Of a stretch of DNA of 26,013 bases, positions 6,792 to 15,436 are shown piece by piece. The notes beneath the pieces were generated by a model, which saw only the letters and a program-made list of their open reading frames with translations, did no database searches and was not told where the DNA came from. The stretch comes from CAYILR01 sp964364175 (GTDB lineage: Bacteria; Bdellovibrionota; UBA1018), in the NCBI GenBank assembly GCA_964364175.1, contig CAYILR010000049.1:1-26013 (forward strand). The letters are read 5' to 3'. Positions within the stretch are counted from its first letter, which is position 1. Each line of letters starts with the position of its first letter. The position numbers and the translations under genes are program-made.

Positions 6792-7634
6792 ATGGATTTT
6801 AGCGAACGCAAACTACCGCTCGAAGCGGCTGAATCTATGAGACTTTGTCCAATTAACTCGGTGCATCCTTATGTCCCGATGTTGGCTCCGATGTACATTT
6901 TCCTCCGCAGAAACGTCAAATTTGTGTCAGTCAAAGGCCCCCTAGATTTCTTCACCCCCGAGGAACTTCAAAAACTTCTCCCCTCGGAAAGCTTTTTCAT
7001 TCCGCCCTGCGTTGACCAGGCTATTCCATTCCGAGACGCAGGAAGCAGAATCCGAGCCATCTTGAGCTGGAAACCCCGCACCGTCACGACCGAAGAATCC
7101 CTCTCTCCCACTCCCTACGAACTCAGCGACAGCATCATCCAAATCGCTGGCCCACTCTGGGGTAGCAAAATGACGGTGGAGCCATTCTTCATGACTGTCC
7201 TCATCACCGAACTTCTGAAGCCCCTACAATCTGAGCATCTCATCCAAGCTCGCGAACAAAGTGTAGAATTATACGAAACCTGTGTACTTCGTTCCTCTTG
7301 CGCCGCCTTCTTGGCTTTGCTTTATGGTCTGACTGATCTTGAATTTTTGGAAGCTATCCAAACCGCTTCGTTCTTAAGAACACTCCACCACGGAAGCGAT
7401 CCTGACCCCATCACAAAACTTCCCGACTGCGAGCAAATCCTCCAGCTGGCAGAAGAGTTGGTTCCCGATTCACAAACCCGCTCTATTTCCATCGATCAGT
7501 TGGATAGTCGCCCTGAACGGACAGCGAAAAAAATCGTTTCCCGATTGGCTCGCGTCGTGCACCAGCATCTGATCAGTGAGCAAACTCCAAGCGTCAGCAT
7601 TTACGAGAACGGAGGGTTCTTGTCGAATGGCTGA
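6792..7634 (+). CDS. Unknown 280-residue cytoplasmic protein, first gene of a four-gene operon
   Basis: 280 residues with no signal peptide or membrane segment. The first third contains alternating hydrophobic segments (MYIFLRRNVKFVSVKGPLDFF, TPEELQKLL). It faintly recalls the N-terminal module found ahead of HD-type domains in Bdellovibrio proteins, but I cannot show an HD motif and do not assign the family. The last two thirds are mostly helical. I use the ATG at 6792, with AAGGA at 6778-6782 as the ribosome binding site; the frame stays open upstream to 6408 only because it runs antisense to the P450 gene. The stop overlaps the next start by 8 nt, so the two products are probably made together. 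It is divergent from the P450 gene (87 bp). Confidence 0.7.
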   Translation: MDFSERKLPLEAAESMRLCPINSVHPYVPMLAPMYIFLRRNVKFVSVKGPLDFFTPEELQKLLPSESFFIPPCVDQAIPFRDAGSRIRAILSWKPRTVTTEESLSPTPYELSDSIIQIAGPLWGSKMTVEPFFMTVLITELLKPLQSEHLIQAREQSVELYETCVLRSSCAAFLALLYGLTDLEFLEAIQTASFLRTLHHGSDPDPITKLPDCEQILQLAEELVPDSQTRSISIDQLDSRPERTAKKIVSRLARVVHQHLISEQTPSVSIYENGGFLSNG

Positions 7635-10059
7635 ACTCTCTTCGTTCAAACCTCGATCACTCAACAGCAACGGCGTCGCGGGACTGCTGAAGGAAGAGTG
7701 CGATGTTTTATACAGCAACGTGTTTTCGGCCAAGAGCGTGGGACGGGTCAGCGATTTGATCGCAGCCCGGTTAGAAGACCAGATTAAAGACTCCGAAGTT
7801 CATGTTCGCGCGGCTATTCTTTTTACGCTCATGGAGGGGTTGCTCCAACAAAGCGGGAAACGAAAACCTGTTTCTCTGGAATGTGGAATCGACGATGCTC
7901 ATCTTGTGATTTGTGCTTCATTCGAAGCTGATGCCACAGCGATCAAAGAAGCTGGATCGATTGAACGAATCCACAATACTCAACCTTCCAACGCATTTGA
8001 ATTTGCGATGACTGGGTTATTGGCGGTTTGCCACCATGTCATATTGAGAACTCAGGCGGCAGAGAATCGAGTTGAATTGATTGGAGTCCTGGCGCTGCCG
8101 GGCGTGATTACAGCCGAAGAGATCCATGCACTCGATCGAAAGATTCAGATCGTTGATTTGGCCGAGAAGCCTGAAGAAAGTCCAAAAACTCGATCTTACA
8201 CCGAACTCGGTGACCTGGATTATGCGAAACTCCTGAAGGACGATGGCGGCATTAAAGATAGCGCTGCACCCAAAACCGGCGCTTTCTTAGTCAAGGACAA
8301 TCAAGACTGGAAAGCAGAACTGCGGCGAATCAAAGCAGTCACAGACAAGAACAACACTGAAAAAACCGTCGTCAAAGGTGATGAAAAACAGGATAAAGAA
8401 TCGAATCAAATCGTTTCTGGTGAAGACTCTAACAACCCGGGTGCCTATGGAAGCTCTTCGAACCAAAATTCTAATAAAAAAACAGATCTCAGACTCATCA
8501 AAAATTCCATCGCAGATGCTCCTGAAAAATTAGAACCCAATGAGAAAATAGAATTTTATAAAAAACAAATCCAAGCACTCAGAGATCGATTGAATGAGTA
8601 CATTGTTCAAGCAGAAACTGCACCAACACTTGTAGCAGGAAAAGCGCAGAGTCCTGATTCGAGCGGAATATCATCGAGCGCAACGCCATCAGGAGAGAGC
8701 AGCACCGAAGAAACTACTCAACCCAAGACCATAGGAAAAAAAGTATTAAACTCCATTCGGGGATTCTTCAAACGCGCCTTCAACGAAGACACAGCAGAAG
8801 GTGCTACTACAGAAAAAGTGGTCACAAAAAAAGAGGCCGCAGCCAATGCCAGAAAAACTAAATTCAAGCTGGCTGACATCAGGGCTATTGCTGAATCAGC
8901 AGGCAAGACAGAAAGTGAAAATTCAGCTATCCCCATTCCGTTAGCGACTCCCCAAACTGAAGCTCTGGCTGCAGAAACCCAGCCAACAGAAACTCAGCTT
9001 AAAAAGCAAGAAGCAGAAAAAGCACTCGCCGCTGAAAATCCAGATACCGCGAAAACACCAGAGTCGGTCGAAGCAAAAAAAGAAAAAAATCCAGAAGAGG
9101 ATTCAGAGGAAGCTGCTTCTGCAGAATCTGCTGATGCTGAACTGACTTCCAACAAACTGATCAATGAAATCAACGGCGGCGGTCTCGATAAAATTGTAGC
9201 CCAAACCAAGGAACAGCTAGAGAAGGCCAAAAAAGACCCTGTTCAGGCCAAAAAAATCATCGACAATATGATGGGCGAAGTGATGTCTGAAAAATCAAGG
9301 CTCCTCGAGCTCGCGAAAAAACTCAACCTCTCCATTCGCCAAAAAGAACTGACATTCAAAAACCAAGAGCAAACTTATCAAGCAGAACTCAGACGCAGTT
9401 CAGAGGCCCTGAAACAGAAAGAAAGCGCGTTGACTCATATGAAAGGGCAAGCGGCTCAAACCAGCGCGATGATCGAGCAGCTCAAGAGCGCCAACCAAGT
9501 CAACGCAGAAGATCTCCAGTTCAAGCATAAATACGCACAGCAACAGAAGGTTGTGGCCTCACTCAAAGAAGAAAACATTGCAGTGCAAGCGAAATTCGAC
9601 GAGCTCAAATCTCAGCACAACTCATTGAAGCTCAATGCTGGGGCGAAACAGAATTCACTCGAAACGCAAGACCTCAATACTAAACTCGAGCGTGCACAAA
9701 AGCAGGCAGATGAATACCGCAAGCAGTACCAGTTCGCGATGGAAAAACTCCGCGAGAAAAAACCCACTGAAAACCAGGGCGTCAACACCGAAGAAATGAA
9801 ACGCCGATATGATGCTGCCTTGAAGATGGCCAGCCAAAGCAAAAAAGAAGCCGAAACTATGCGCACCAAATTCGATGAGATGAAACGCGACGAAGTCCGG
9901 CAGCGTCTTGAATTGGCCAAAGTTCAGGAAGAAAACCGACGCAATTCTGAAGAGCTCAAGAAGCTGCGGGATACGAGAATACGTCCGGGCAGCGGCAACA
10001 AACCGGGCGGAGCTGCTCCTGCAGCTCCCGCAGCTGGAAAGAAACCAAATGCAGCTTAG
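7627..10059 (+). CDS. Large coiled-coil protein, possible scaffold
   Basis: 810 residues in four visible parts. Residues 1-185 are a compact alpha/beta-looking domain. Residues about 185-505 are acidic, Ser/Thr/Glu-rich and low in complexity, broken by two helical islands (EKIEFYKKQIQALRDRL near 310 and a basic KKVLNSIRGFFKRAF near 375). Residues about 507-785 are a long Gln/Lys/Glu-rich coiled coil without proline breaks for most of its length. The tail (PGSGNKPGGAAPAAPAAGKK) is Gly/Pro/Ala-rich and disordered. There is no signal peptide. GGAGGG at 7610-7615 supports the ATG at 7627. It overlaps the genes on both sides. The layout suits a structural or assembly protein that brings other components together; no known family was recognised. 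Confidence 0.8.
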   Translation: MAELSSFKPRSLNSNGVAGLLKEECDVLYSNVFSAKSVGRVSDLIAARLEDQIKDSEVHVRAAILFTLMEGLLQQSGKRKPVSLECGIDDAHLVICASFEADATAIKEAGSIERIHNTQPSNAFEFAMTGLLAVCHHVILRTQAAENRVELIGVLALPGVITAEEIHALDRKIQIVDLAEKPEESPKTRSYTELGDLDYAKLLKDDGGIKDSAAPKTGAFLVKDNQDWKAELRRIKAVTDKNNTEKTVVKGDEKQDKESNQIVSGEDSNNPGAYGSSSNQNSNKKTDLRLIKNSIADAPEKLEPNEKIEFYKKQIQALRDRLNEYIVQAETAPTLVAGKAQSPDSSGISSSATPSGESSTEETTQPKTIGKKVLNSIRGFFKRAFNEDTAEGATTEKVVTKKEAAANARKTKFKLADIRAIAESAGKTESENSAIPIPLATPQTEALAAETQPTETQLKKQEAEKALAAENPDTAKTPESVEAKKEKNPEEDSEEAASAESADAELTSNKLINEINGGGLDKIVAQTKEQLEKAKKDPVQAKKIIDNMMGEVMSEKSRLLELAKKLNLSIRQKELTFKNQEQTYQAELRRSSEALKQKESALTHMKGQAAQTSAMIEQLKSANQVNAEDLQFKHKYAQQQKVVASLKEENIAVQAKFDELKSQHNSLKLNAGAKQNSLETQDLNTKLERAQKQADEYRKQYQFAMEKLREKKPTENQGVNTEEMKRRYDAALKMASQSKKEAETMRTKFDEMKRDEVRQRLELAKVQEENRRNSEELKKLRDTRIRPGSGNKPGGAAPAAPAAGKKPNAA

Positions 10060-11194
10060 CGTAGGGGTTGGGTTGATCATGTTTTGCAGAGTAGTCATTG
10101 CAGACGAATCGGCCTGTCACAGGCCGTCAGATCAACCACCTGCATGGTGGATGGAAGTACGTGCTCCTCAAAAAATTCTTTGCGAACCCCTGGAAATAGG
10201 CAAGACTGAGGACATTGCCTGGCAAAATTACAAAAGTCCTACTGGTATTCAATCCAAGTACGAGCTGTCACGGATCAGTGAAAACGCCTATGGAGTGACT
10301 CTCAATTTAAAATTTATCAAATATCCAGATAATGACGCTTCCGAACAATCCAAAATCAATACCGATTATCATTCGAAAGTGAATGACTGTCTGAAGGAAG
10401 TTAATCCCTACTTAAAGGGACCTTCGGGAGAATCTCTGGTAATTCAACTCAAACCACCAGAAAAATGCACGAGACCGGACCACCTGATTGAAATTGGCGA
10501 GAACGGAATTCGAAGTCATTCAGAAAAATATGAAGCAAACATCGATTGCACGACTATCGCTCACGAACTTCTTCATCTACTCGGGTTGGTCGATGAGTAT
10601 CCCGAAAAAATATTGGGTTACACTGTCGATCCACAAACGGGAGCGAGAGTACTGGGCAACAATGTCACTTCCAAAAATGCTTATGACTGCCGAGCCATGG
10701 GGGTAGAAAATTCGATCATGCGTGATCACAGAATGGCCTTTATGGCTGTTCAACCAAAACAAATATGGGAAGCTAAATTTTGTACCTGCAATGCCCCTGA
10801 TTTTGAGTGCTCTCATTTTATTGCAACAGAACTTCAAAATTTTTATAGAAAGAACAAGTTAACAGAATGTCCTACTAAATTTAAAATTCAAAAAGACAGG
10901 TATGAAACTGTTGGAGCCGAGCTTGTTGGCATTCCCACTACTCGGCCTCTCCTCTCTTTTGGGTTAGGTCAAGGTCAAGTCTATAAAATCGGAACAGCAC
11001 CTCCTGCCCGTGACTCACTTTTATACCCCGCACAGTTTCGTTCAATTATTTATCCCGGATGCCAAGAAAAAAATAGCATTTACTATTCTTGCGCGGCCAA
11101 TGCATACCTGACTTCCATTCCCAATGATGGAACCGGATGCACCATCAGCCGTGACAAATCGTGCATCAAAGGAGGAGAAGAATGGCTCAAATGA
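10049..11194 (+). CDS. Secreted zinc metalloprotease (HExxHxxGxxD type)
   Basis: 381 residues. A short N-terminal hydrophobic segment (MQLSVGVGLIMFCRVVIA) is a plausible signal peptide. The catalytic motif AHELLHLLGLVDEY lies at residues 171-184: H172 and H176 would bind zinc, E173 would be the catalytic base and D182 would be the third ligand. HExxHxxGxxD is known from snapalysin-type metzincins, and the DEY ending also recalls M64 peptidases. A later ENSIMRDHRM segment may be the Met-turn. The protein is Cys-rich, which fits disulfides in the periplasm or outside. The start ATG at 10049 lies inside the previous gene (11-nt overlap) with GGAAAG ahead of it. It is the likely exported effector of this operon; its substrate is unknown. 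Confidence 0.8.
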   Translation: MQLSVGVGLIMFCRVVIADESACHRPSDQPPAWWMEVRAPQKILCEPLEIGKTEDIAWQNYKSPTGIQSKYELSRISENAYGVTLNLKFIKYPDNDASEQSKINTDYHSKVNDCLKEVNPYLKGPSGESLVIQLKPPEKCTRPDHLIEIGENGIRSHSEKYEANIDCTTIAHELLHLLGLVDEYPEKILGYTVDPQTGARVLGNNVTSKNAYDCRAMGVENSIMRDHRMAFMAVQPKQIWEAKFCTCNAPDFECSHFIATELQNFYRKNKLTECPTKFKIQKDRYETVGAELVGIPTTRPLLSFGLGQGQVYKIGTAPPARDSLLYPAQFRSIIYPGCQEKNSIYYSCAANAYLTSIPNDGTGCTISRDKSCIKGGEEWLK

Positions 11195-11721
11195 TTTGGA
11201 TGATTGTTTTGGAATGTGCAATTTTTGCAGCTGACGCTCAAAAACCCATCGTCGTCATGGCGGAAAGAAATACACAAATCGGAATTGAGCAGATCAGTTT
11301 AACTTTAGAGCCTTCTGGCACAGTACGCTGGGTACAAAATTCGAATTTTCTGAGTGGGGCTTTTCCAACCCGTTTGGGAGTTTTTGAAATCAAGAATAAC
11401 GCAGAACTAAAAAAAGAAATCACTTCGCTAACTTCGATTAAATCTGAAAAACTCGACGCCAATATCTATCTCAGTCCTCACCGACTCAAGGTGACTGTAG
11501 GAACTGTTGAAATTTACCCTAGCTCGAAAGTCTATCAAAAAATCGTCGATTTATTGAAAAAACCTGAAACTCGTTCGGACTGGGTTGTGGTGGATGGAGA
11601 AAAAATCGACGCGAAAACAAAATCTTTGCAATGCGCCCCCGATCAAACTCCACAAGAGCTGCTATGCAAAACTCGGCTGGGCTTAATTCACGCAGATCGG
11701 AAATATTTTTTCAAGAAATAA
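11182..11721 (+). CDS. Small secreted protein, last gene of the protease operon
   Basis: 179 residues. The N-terminus MAQMIWMIVLECAIFAADA is a probable signal peptide with cleavage after ADA. The rest is beta-rich with regular hydrophobic alternation and a Cys pair near the C-terminus (LQCAPDQ...LLCKTR) that could form a disulfide. GGAGG at 11171-11175, 6 nt before the ATG, sets the start; the gene overlaps the protease gene by 13 nt. A protease inhibitor or partner role would fit the tight coupling to the metalloprotease, but this is only a guess from position. Confidence 0.7.
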   Translation: MAQMIWMIVLECAIFAADAQKPIVVMAERNTQIGIEQISLTLEPSGTVRWVQNSNFLSGAFPTRLGVFEIKNNAELKKEITSLTSIKSEKLDANIYLSPHRLKVTVGTVEIYPSSKVYQKIVDLLKKPETRSDWVVVDGEKIDAKTKSLQCAPDQTPQELLCKTRLGLIHADRKYFFKK

Positions 11722-11726
11722 CTCTG

Positions 11727-11744
11727 TTTGGTACCGGTACCAAA
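11727..11744. terminator. Perfect 18-nt palindrome between converging operons
   Basis: TTTGGTACCGGTACCAAA reads the same on both strands. It begins 6 nt after the stop of the plus-strand operon and 12 nt after the stop of the minus-strand operon. As a hairpin it gives a 7-bp stem with a CCGG loop but no U-tract on either strand, so a bidirectional terminator is only a moderate call; a protein-binding site is the alternative. Confidence 0.4.
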
Positions 11745-11755
11745 GTTATCCACAA

Positions 11756-12322
11756 TCAGAGATAAAACTTAATCCCACTGACAATCAGCGCTCCTGAGGC
11801 AAATGGAACCAGCTGATTCTTTTTAACATCAAAAGTTTGTGCCGCTCCACCTTCGGCGAAAAACGAGATCCATCCATCTTGGAGGGTGAAATACTCAAGT
11901 CCGATACTCGCACGGCCCGTAAACGCGATACCCGAAACTACACCGGGAATTCTAGGAACAATTCCCAGTCCTAGCGGTTTCCAGCTTCCTCTCAATCGAC
12001 TGGTGATGGGGGTTGTCCATATGAAATCTAAAGCAGCGATCCAGAAGTGTTTAATATTGGAATCTTTTTTTGTCGGATCAATCGCTGTTGCGTAATTCAT
12101 ATAGGTTCCCGAGAGTTCTAGTGCGAATCGGCGCTCCGAAAAATAGGGAGTAGTAATCGAAATCCCACCCCCTTGGCTGGTTCCCAATCCTCGCCCCACC
12201 AATCCTGCGGAAAAATGGCTGGAGCGTTCGGGCAGCTCGATGGTTTCAGCATGTGCACTCAAAGAAACAGCAGCAGATAACATCACCATTCCAACGAAGG
12301 AGAGCAATTTGATATTTTTCAT
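11756..12322 (-). CDS. Small outer-membrane beta-barrel-like protein
   Basis: 188 residues. A Sec signal peptide (MKNIKLLSFVGMVMLSAAV...) is probably cleaved after SAHA near residue 25. The mature part is rich in alternating hydrophobic/aromatic strands with Gly-rich turns (GLVGRGLGTSQGGGISI, FALELSGTYMNYA, GRASIGLEYF) and ends in SGIKFYL, whose aromatic C-terminus suits outer-membrane insertion. Its length suits an eight-stranded barrel. The frame is open further upstream, but the ATG at 12322 is chosen because the signal peptide starts there. It follows kdsC by 28 bp in the same direction, so it may be the last gene of the KDO operon. Confidence 0.65.
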   Translation of the reverse strand: MKNIKLLSFVGMVMLSAAVSLSAHAETIELPERSSHFSAGLVGRGLGTSQGGGISITTPYFSERRFALELSGTYMNYATAIDPTKKDSNIKHFWIAALDFIWTTPITSRLRGSWKPLGLGIVPRIPGVVSGIAFTGRASIGLEYFTLQDGWISFFAEGGAAQTFDVKKNQLVPFASGALIVSGIKFYL

Positions 12323-12350
12323 AGCTTTAGAATAAACGATCGAAAGGAAA

Positions 12351-12878
12351 TTACAACCCCTGTGCCTTGCGGATCGCATCCGCAATCTCACGAACAGCCC
12401 CGAAGCCGCCTTGGTGCTCGGTGATGTAGTGCACACATTCCTTCACTTCATCCACGGCGTGCGGAACAGTCGCGCTGAAGCCGACTCGCTTGAGGACGGG
12501 GATGTCGAAGAGATCGTCTCCCATAAAGCCCATCTCGTCGTCCTTGAATCCGGTGGCTTGGGCGATTTTGTCTAAGGCTTTAATTTTGTCTTCGTCGCCG
12601 AGGAATACGTGTTGGATTTTTAGGAATTCCATTCGAGTGCGAACGTCCTTGGAGTCCCCCCCGCTGATGATCGCGACTTGCACTCCGGCTTTCATCAGGA
12701 CTTTCAGGCCGTATCCATCTTTGATGTGGAAAAATCGGGTCCAACCCATTCCTTCTTGCAGAAAAATTCTGCCGTCCGTCAGCACTCCGTCCACGTCTAG
12801 GATGAGGAGTTTGATTTTTTTCAATCGGGTTTGGATATCTTTGGTTTCGAGTAATTTTTGGCTGACTTGCTGACTCAT
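12351..12878 (-). CDS. kdsC: KDO-8-phosphate phosphatase
   Basis: 175 residues, the usual length for KdsC, a HAD-family hydrolase without a cap domain. It removes phosphate from 3-deoxy-D-manno-octulosonate 8-phosphate to give KDO in the cytoplasm (EC 3.1.3.45). HAD motif I is LILDVDGVLTDG with the nucleophile and acid Asp pair near residues 27 and 29. Motif II is IISGGD, and motif IV is MGDDLFDIPVL. The ATG at 12878 overlaps the kdsA stop as ATGA, with GAGGA just ahead; the longer open frame is antisense read-through. It performs the step after KdsA, the gene directly upstream. Confidence 0.95.
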   Translation of the reverse strand: MSQQVSQKLLETKDIQTRLKKIKLLILDVDGVLTDGRIFLQEGMGWTRFFHIKDGYGLKVLMKAGVQVAIISGGDSKDVRTRMEFLKIQHVFLGDEDKIKALDKIAQATGFKDDEMGFMGDDLFDIPVLKRVGFSATVPHAVDEVKECVHYITEHQGGFGAVREIADAIRKAQGL

Positions 12879-13756
12879 TTTGTCCTCGCTTCGGGCAATA
12901 GATACGGCATGCCTGCCACGGTCTCTCGGATTTTCAAAAGTTGTTTGACGAATTCGCCGACGTTTTCTAGGTAGAATGCGTTCGGTCCATCGCTCTTGGC
13001 TTGCGCGGGGCGTGGATGGCATTCCATGAATACGCCACTGGCTCCTGCTGCCATCGCTGCTCTTGCGAGAGTTTCCAAATACTCGCGCTTGCCACCAGAA
13101 CTTTTTCCGCCCACTCCACCACCCGGAACTTGGATCGAATGAGTCGCATCGTAAATCGCGGGAACTCCCAGCGACTTCATCGCCTGGAAAGAAATCATAT
13201 CCACTACGAGTGTATTATAACCAAAAGCCACTCCGCGTTCGGTCAGCGTCAGCCAATCTTGCATGCCCTTCTTGCCTGTCTCGCGTTCCATCTCGCGGGC
13301 TTTCGAAACAATATTGCCGGCGTCCCAGGGAGCCAGGAACTGGCCCTTCTTCACATTCAACCGCTTGCCGCGTTTTAAAACCGCGCGCGCTCCAGCCTCG
13401 ATCATGTCCGTCTGCCGACACAAGAACGCAGGTACTTGCAAGCAATCCACAACCTCAGCCACGGCTTCCGCCTGATCGGGCGTGTGATAATCCGTCAGCA
13501 AAGGCAAACCGGTTTTGCTCTTCACCTGGCTCATCATTTTGAGACCTGCAGCCATTCCCGGTCCGCGAAAACTATCGCCGGAAGATCGATTGGCTTTATC
13601 GAATGACGCTTTAAAAAAGAGCTGAATCTCACCGCCCGAAATCTGCTCACTCAACTGACGTTTCAATTCCTGAGCGACCTCGAGAATCAATCCCTCGTCC
13701 TCGATCACGCAAGGACCGGCAAACAAGGTCATCGGAGGCAATCCGGATCGACTCAT
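12875..13756 (-). CDS. kdsA: KDO-8-phosphate synthase, metal-dependent class
   Basis: 293 residues. It condenses phosphoenolpyruvate with arabinose 5-phosphate to KDO 8-phosphate (EC 2.5.1.55), the first committed step of KDO synthesis. FAGPCVIE near the start, FKASFDKANRSS, and GNTLVVD-like core blocks mark the DAHP/KDO8P synthase TIM barrel. C16 in AGPC indicates the metal-dependent class; the E. coli-type metal-free enzyme has Asn there. The other expected ligands are present too: His in DATHSIQ, Glu in MECHP and Asp in KSDGPN. AAAGGA lies about 10 nt before the ATG. The ATG abuts the pyrG stop directly and the end overlaps kdsC by 4 nt. Confidence 0.96.
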   Translation of the reverse strand: MSRSGLPPMTLFAGPCVIEDEGLILEVAQELKRQLSEQISGGEIQLFFKASFDKANRSSGDSFRGPGMAAGLKMMSQVKSKTGLPLLTDYHTPDQAEAVAEVVDCLQVPAFLCRQTDMIEAGARAVLKRGKRLNVKKGQFLAPWDAGNIVSKAREMERETGKKGMQDWLTLTERGVAFGYNTLVVDMISFQAMKSLGVPAIYDATHSIQVPGGGVGGKSSGGKREYLETLARAAMAAGASGVFMECHPRPAQAKSDGPNAFYLENVGEFVKQLLKIRETVAGMPYLLPEARTK

Positions 13757-15436
13757 TTAGGCGATTCCTTTGAGTTTGCGTTGGCCGTCTGCGCCTGTGC
13801 TGCTGCTTTGGCTTTCCTTGGCGGCTTTCACAAAAGCGCTGAACAAAGGATGCGGCTGCAGAGGCCTACTCAAAAACTCGGGGTGAAACTGACAGCCCAA
13901 GAACCAAGGGTGATCCACGAGCTCGACCATTTCCACTAACTCTGTGCCGGTTTCTTTGTGCGTGTGTTTTCCGCTGACGAGCAAACCTTTGCCCTCGATT
14001 TTAGACCTAAAAGCGTTGGAAACTTCGTAGCGGTGTCGGTGACGTTCAGAAATCGAATCTTTTCCGTAGGCCGCAAATGCCTTGGTCGGCTTGCCCTCGT
14101 GTTTTGCGACCAACTGACAATCATAGGCGCCCAATCGCATCGTACCGCCCTTGTCGGTCACATTTTTCTGCGATTCCATCATGTCGATGACGCTGGCTGC
14201 ACCCTCGGGTTTGAATTCTGCTGAATTCGCGTCCTTGATGCCGGCTACGTGACGTGCAAACTCGATCACTGCCAATTGCATTCCCAAGCAAATTCCAAAA
14301 TACGGAATTTTGTTTTTGCGTGCGTGTTCGATCGCCAAGATTTTTCCTTCGATTCCACGCTCTCCAAATCCGCCCGGAACCAGGATGGCGTCGACTTGAT
14401 TGAGTAGTTCTTTGTTCTTTCCATTCTCAAGCTCTTCGGAATCCACATACAACATAGTGACGCGCACATCGTTGGCGACACCGCCATGCACGAGGGCTTC
14501 CGAAAGCGATTTATAACTATCGCGCCAGTCGGTGTATTTTCCCACGATCCCGATCGTCACTTCGCCCTTGGGCTTGCGGATCTTGGCGACCATGTTTTCC
14601 CATTTGGAAATATCAGGTTTGCCGGTCCAAATTCCCATCAGCTCCGCGACTTTTTCGTCGAGACCTTCTTGATTGAATTCCAACGGAACTTCGTAAATCG
14701 AATTCACATCGACGGCGCTGAAAACTTGCTCGGCTTTCAGGTTACAGAACAACCCGATTTTTTCCTTCACCTCTTTGGGAAGTTTTCGGTCCGTGCGGCA
14801 AATCAAAATATCAGGCTGAATCCCGATTTCGCGCAGCTCTTTCACACTGTGCTGAGTCGGTTTTGTTTTCAACTCACCTGCTGCTGCGATGTAGGGAACC
14901 AGAGTCAAGTGAACGTAGAGGCAATTGGTATTGCCCTCATCGTTGCGCATTTGTCGAATCGCCTCGAGGAATGGCAGGCTCTCGATGTCACCGACTGTAC
15001 CGCCGACCTCGATAATCGCCAAGTCTGCGCCATTTGATGCCTCGCGGATGTTCTTTTTAATTTCGTCTGTAATATGAGGAATGACCTGAACCGTTTTACC
15101 AAGATAACCGCCCGCTCGTTCGCGTCTGATCACAGCATCGTAAATTCGACCCGTGGTGAAGCTGTTTTTGCGAGTAAAATGTGCACCAGAAACAAATCGA
15201 GAATAGTGTCCCAGATCCAAATCGGTCTCAGCACCGTCGTCGAGAACAAAAACCTCGCCGTGTTGAAAAGGACTCATCGTGCCCGGATCGACATTGAGGT
15301 ACGGATCCATTTTGATCATCGTCACGCTCAGTCCGCGTTGCTCCATGAGCATTCCGATCGATGCCGCACTAATGCCTTTTCCAATGCTCGAAAGAACGCC
15401 GCCGGTGACAAAAATATACTTCTTCTGTTTAGCCAT
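13757..15436 (-). CDS. pyrG: CTP synthase
   Basis: 559 residues, a full-length PyrG. It makes CTP from UTP, ATP and glutamine (EC 6.3.4.2). The synthetase domain begins with FVTGGVLSSIGKGISAASIG, the P-loop-like ATP site, and continues through the CTP/UTP-binding blocks (SNGADLAIIEVGGTVGDIES region). The glutaminase domain carries the nucleophile C383 in GICLGMQLAV and the catalytic His-Glu in QFHPEF. AAGGAAC precedes the ATG. It overlaps kdsB by 8 nt. CTP is the substrate of KdsB, so its place in the KDO operon makes metabolic sense. Confidence 0.97.
   Translation of the reverse strand: MAKQKKYIFVTGGVLSSIGKGISAASIGMLMEQRGLSVTMIKMDPYLNVDPGTMSPFQHGEVFVLDDGAETDLDLGHYSRFVSGAHFTRKNSFTTGRIYDAVIRRERAGGYLGKTVQVIPHITDEIKKNIREASNGADLAIIEVGGTVGDIESLPFLEAIRQMRNDEGNTNCLYVHLTLVPYIAAAGELKTKPTQHSVKELREIGIQPDILICRTDRKLPKEVKEKIGLFCNLKAEQVFSAVDVNSIYEVPLEFNQEGLDEKVAELMGIWTGKPDISKWENMVAKIRKPKGEVTIGIVGKYTDWRDSYKSLSEALVHGGVANDVRVTMLYVDSEELENGKNKELLNQVDAILVPGGFGERGIEGKILAIEHARKNKIPYFGICLGMQLAVIEFARHVAGIKDANSAEFKPEGAASVIDMMESQKNVTDKGGTMRLGAYDCQLVAKHEGKPTKAFAAYGKDSISERHRHRYEVSNAFRSKIEGKGLLVSGKHTHKETGTELVEMVELVDHPWFLGCQFHPEFLSRPLQPHPLFSAFVKAAKESQSSSTGADGQRKLKGIA

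Noticed and set aside
9655..10098. Minus-strand open frames under the coiled-coil gene
   Set aside because: Codon bias of the Lys/Glu/Gln-rich sense gene leaves the antisense frames open. The translated antisense proteins are rich in Ser, Phe and Leu with no family resemblance or start signal.
13001..15037. Several plus-strand frames of 120-180 codons under kdsA and pyrG
   Set aside because: They are antisense to highly conserved enzymes and show no ribosome binding sites or recognisable domains.
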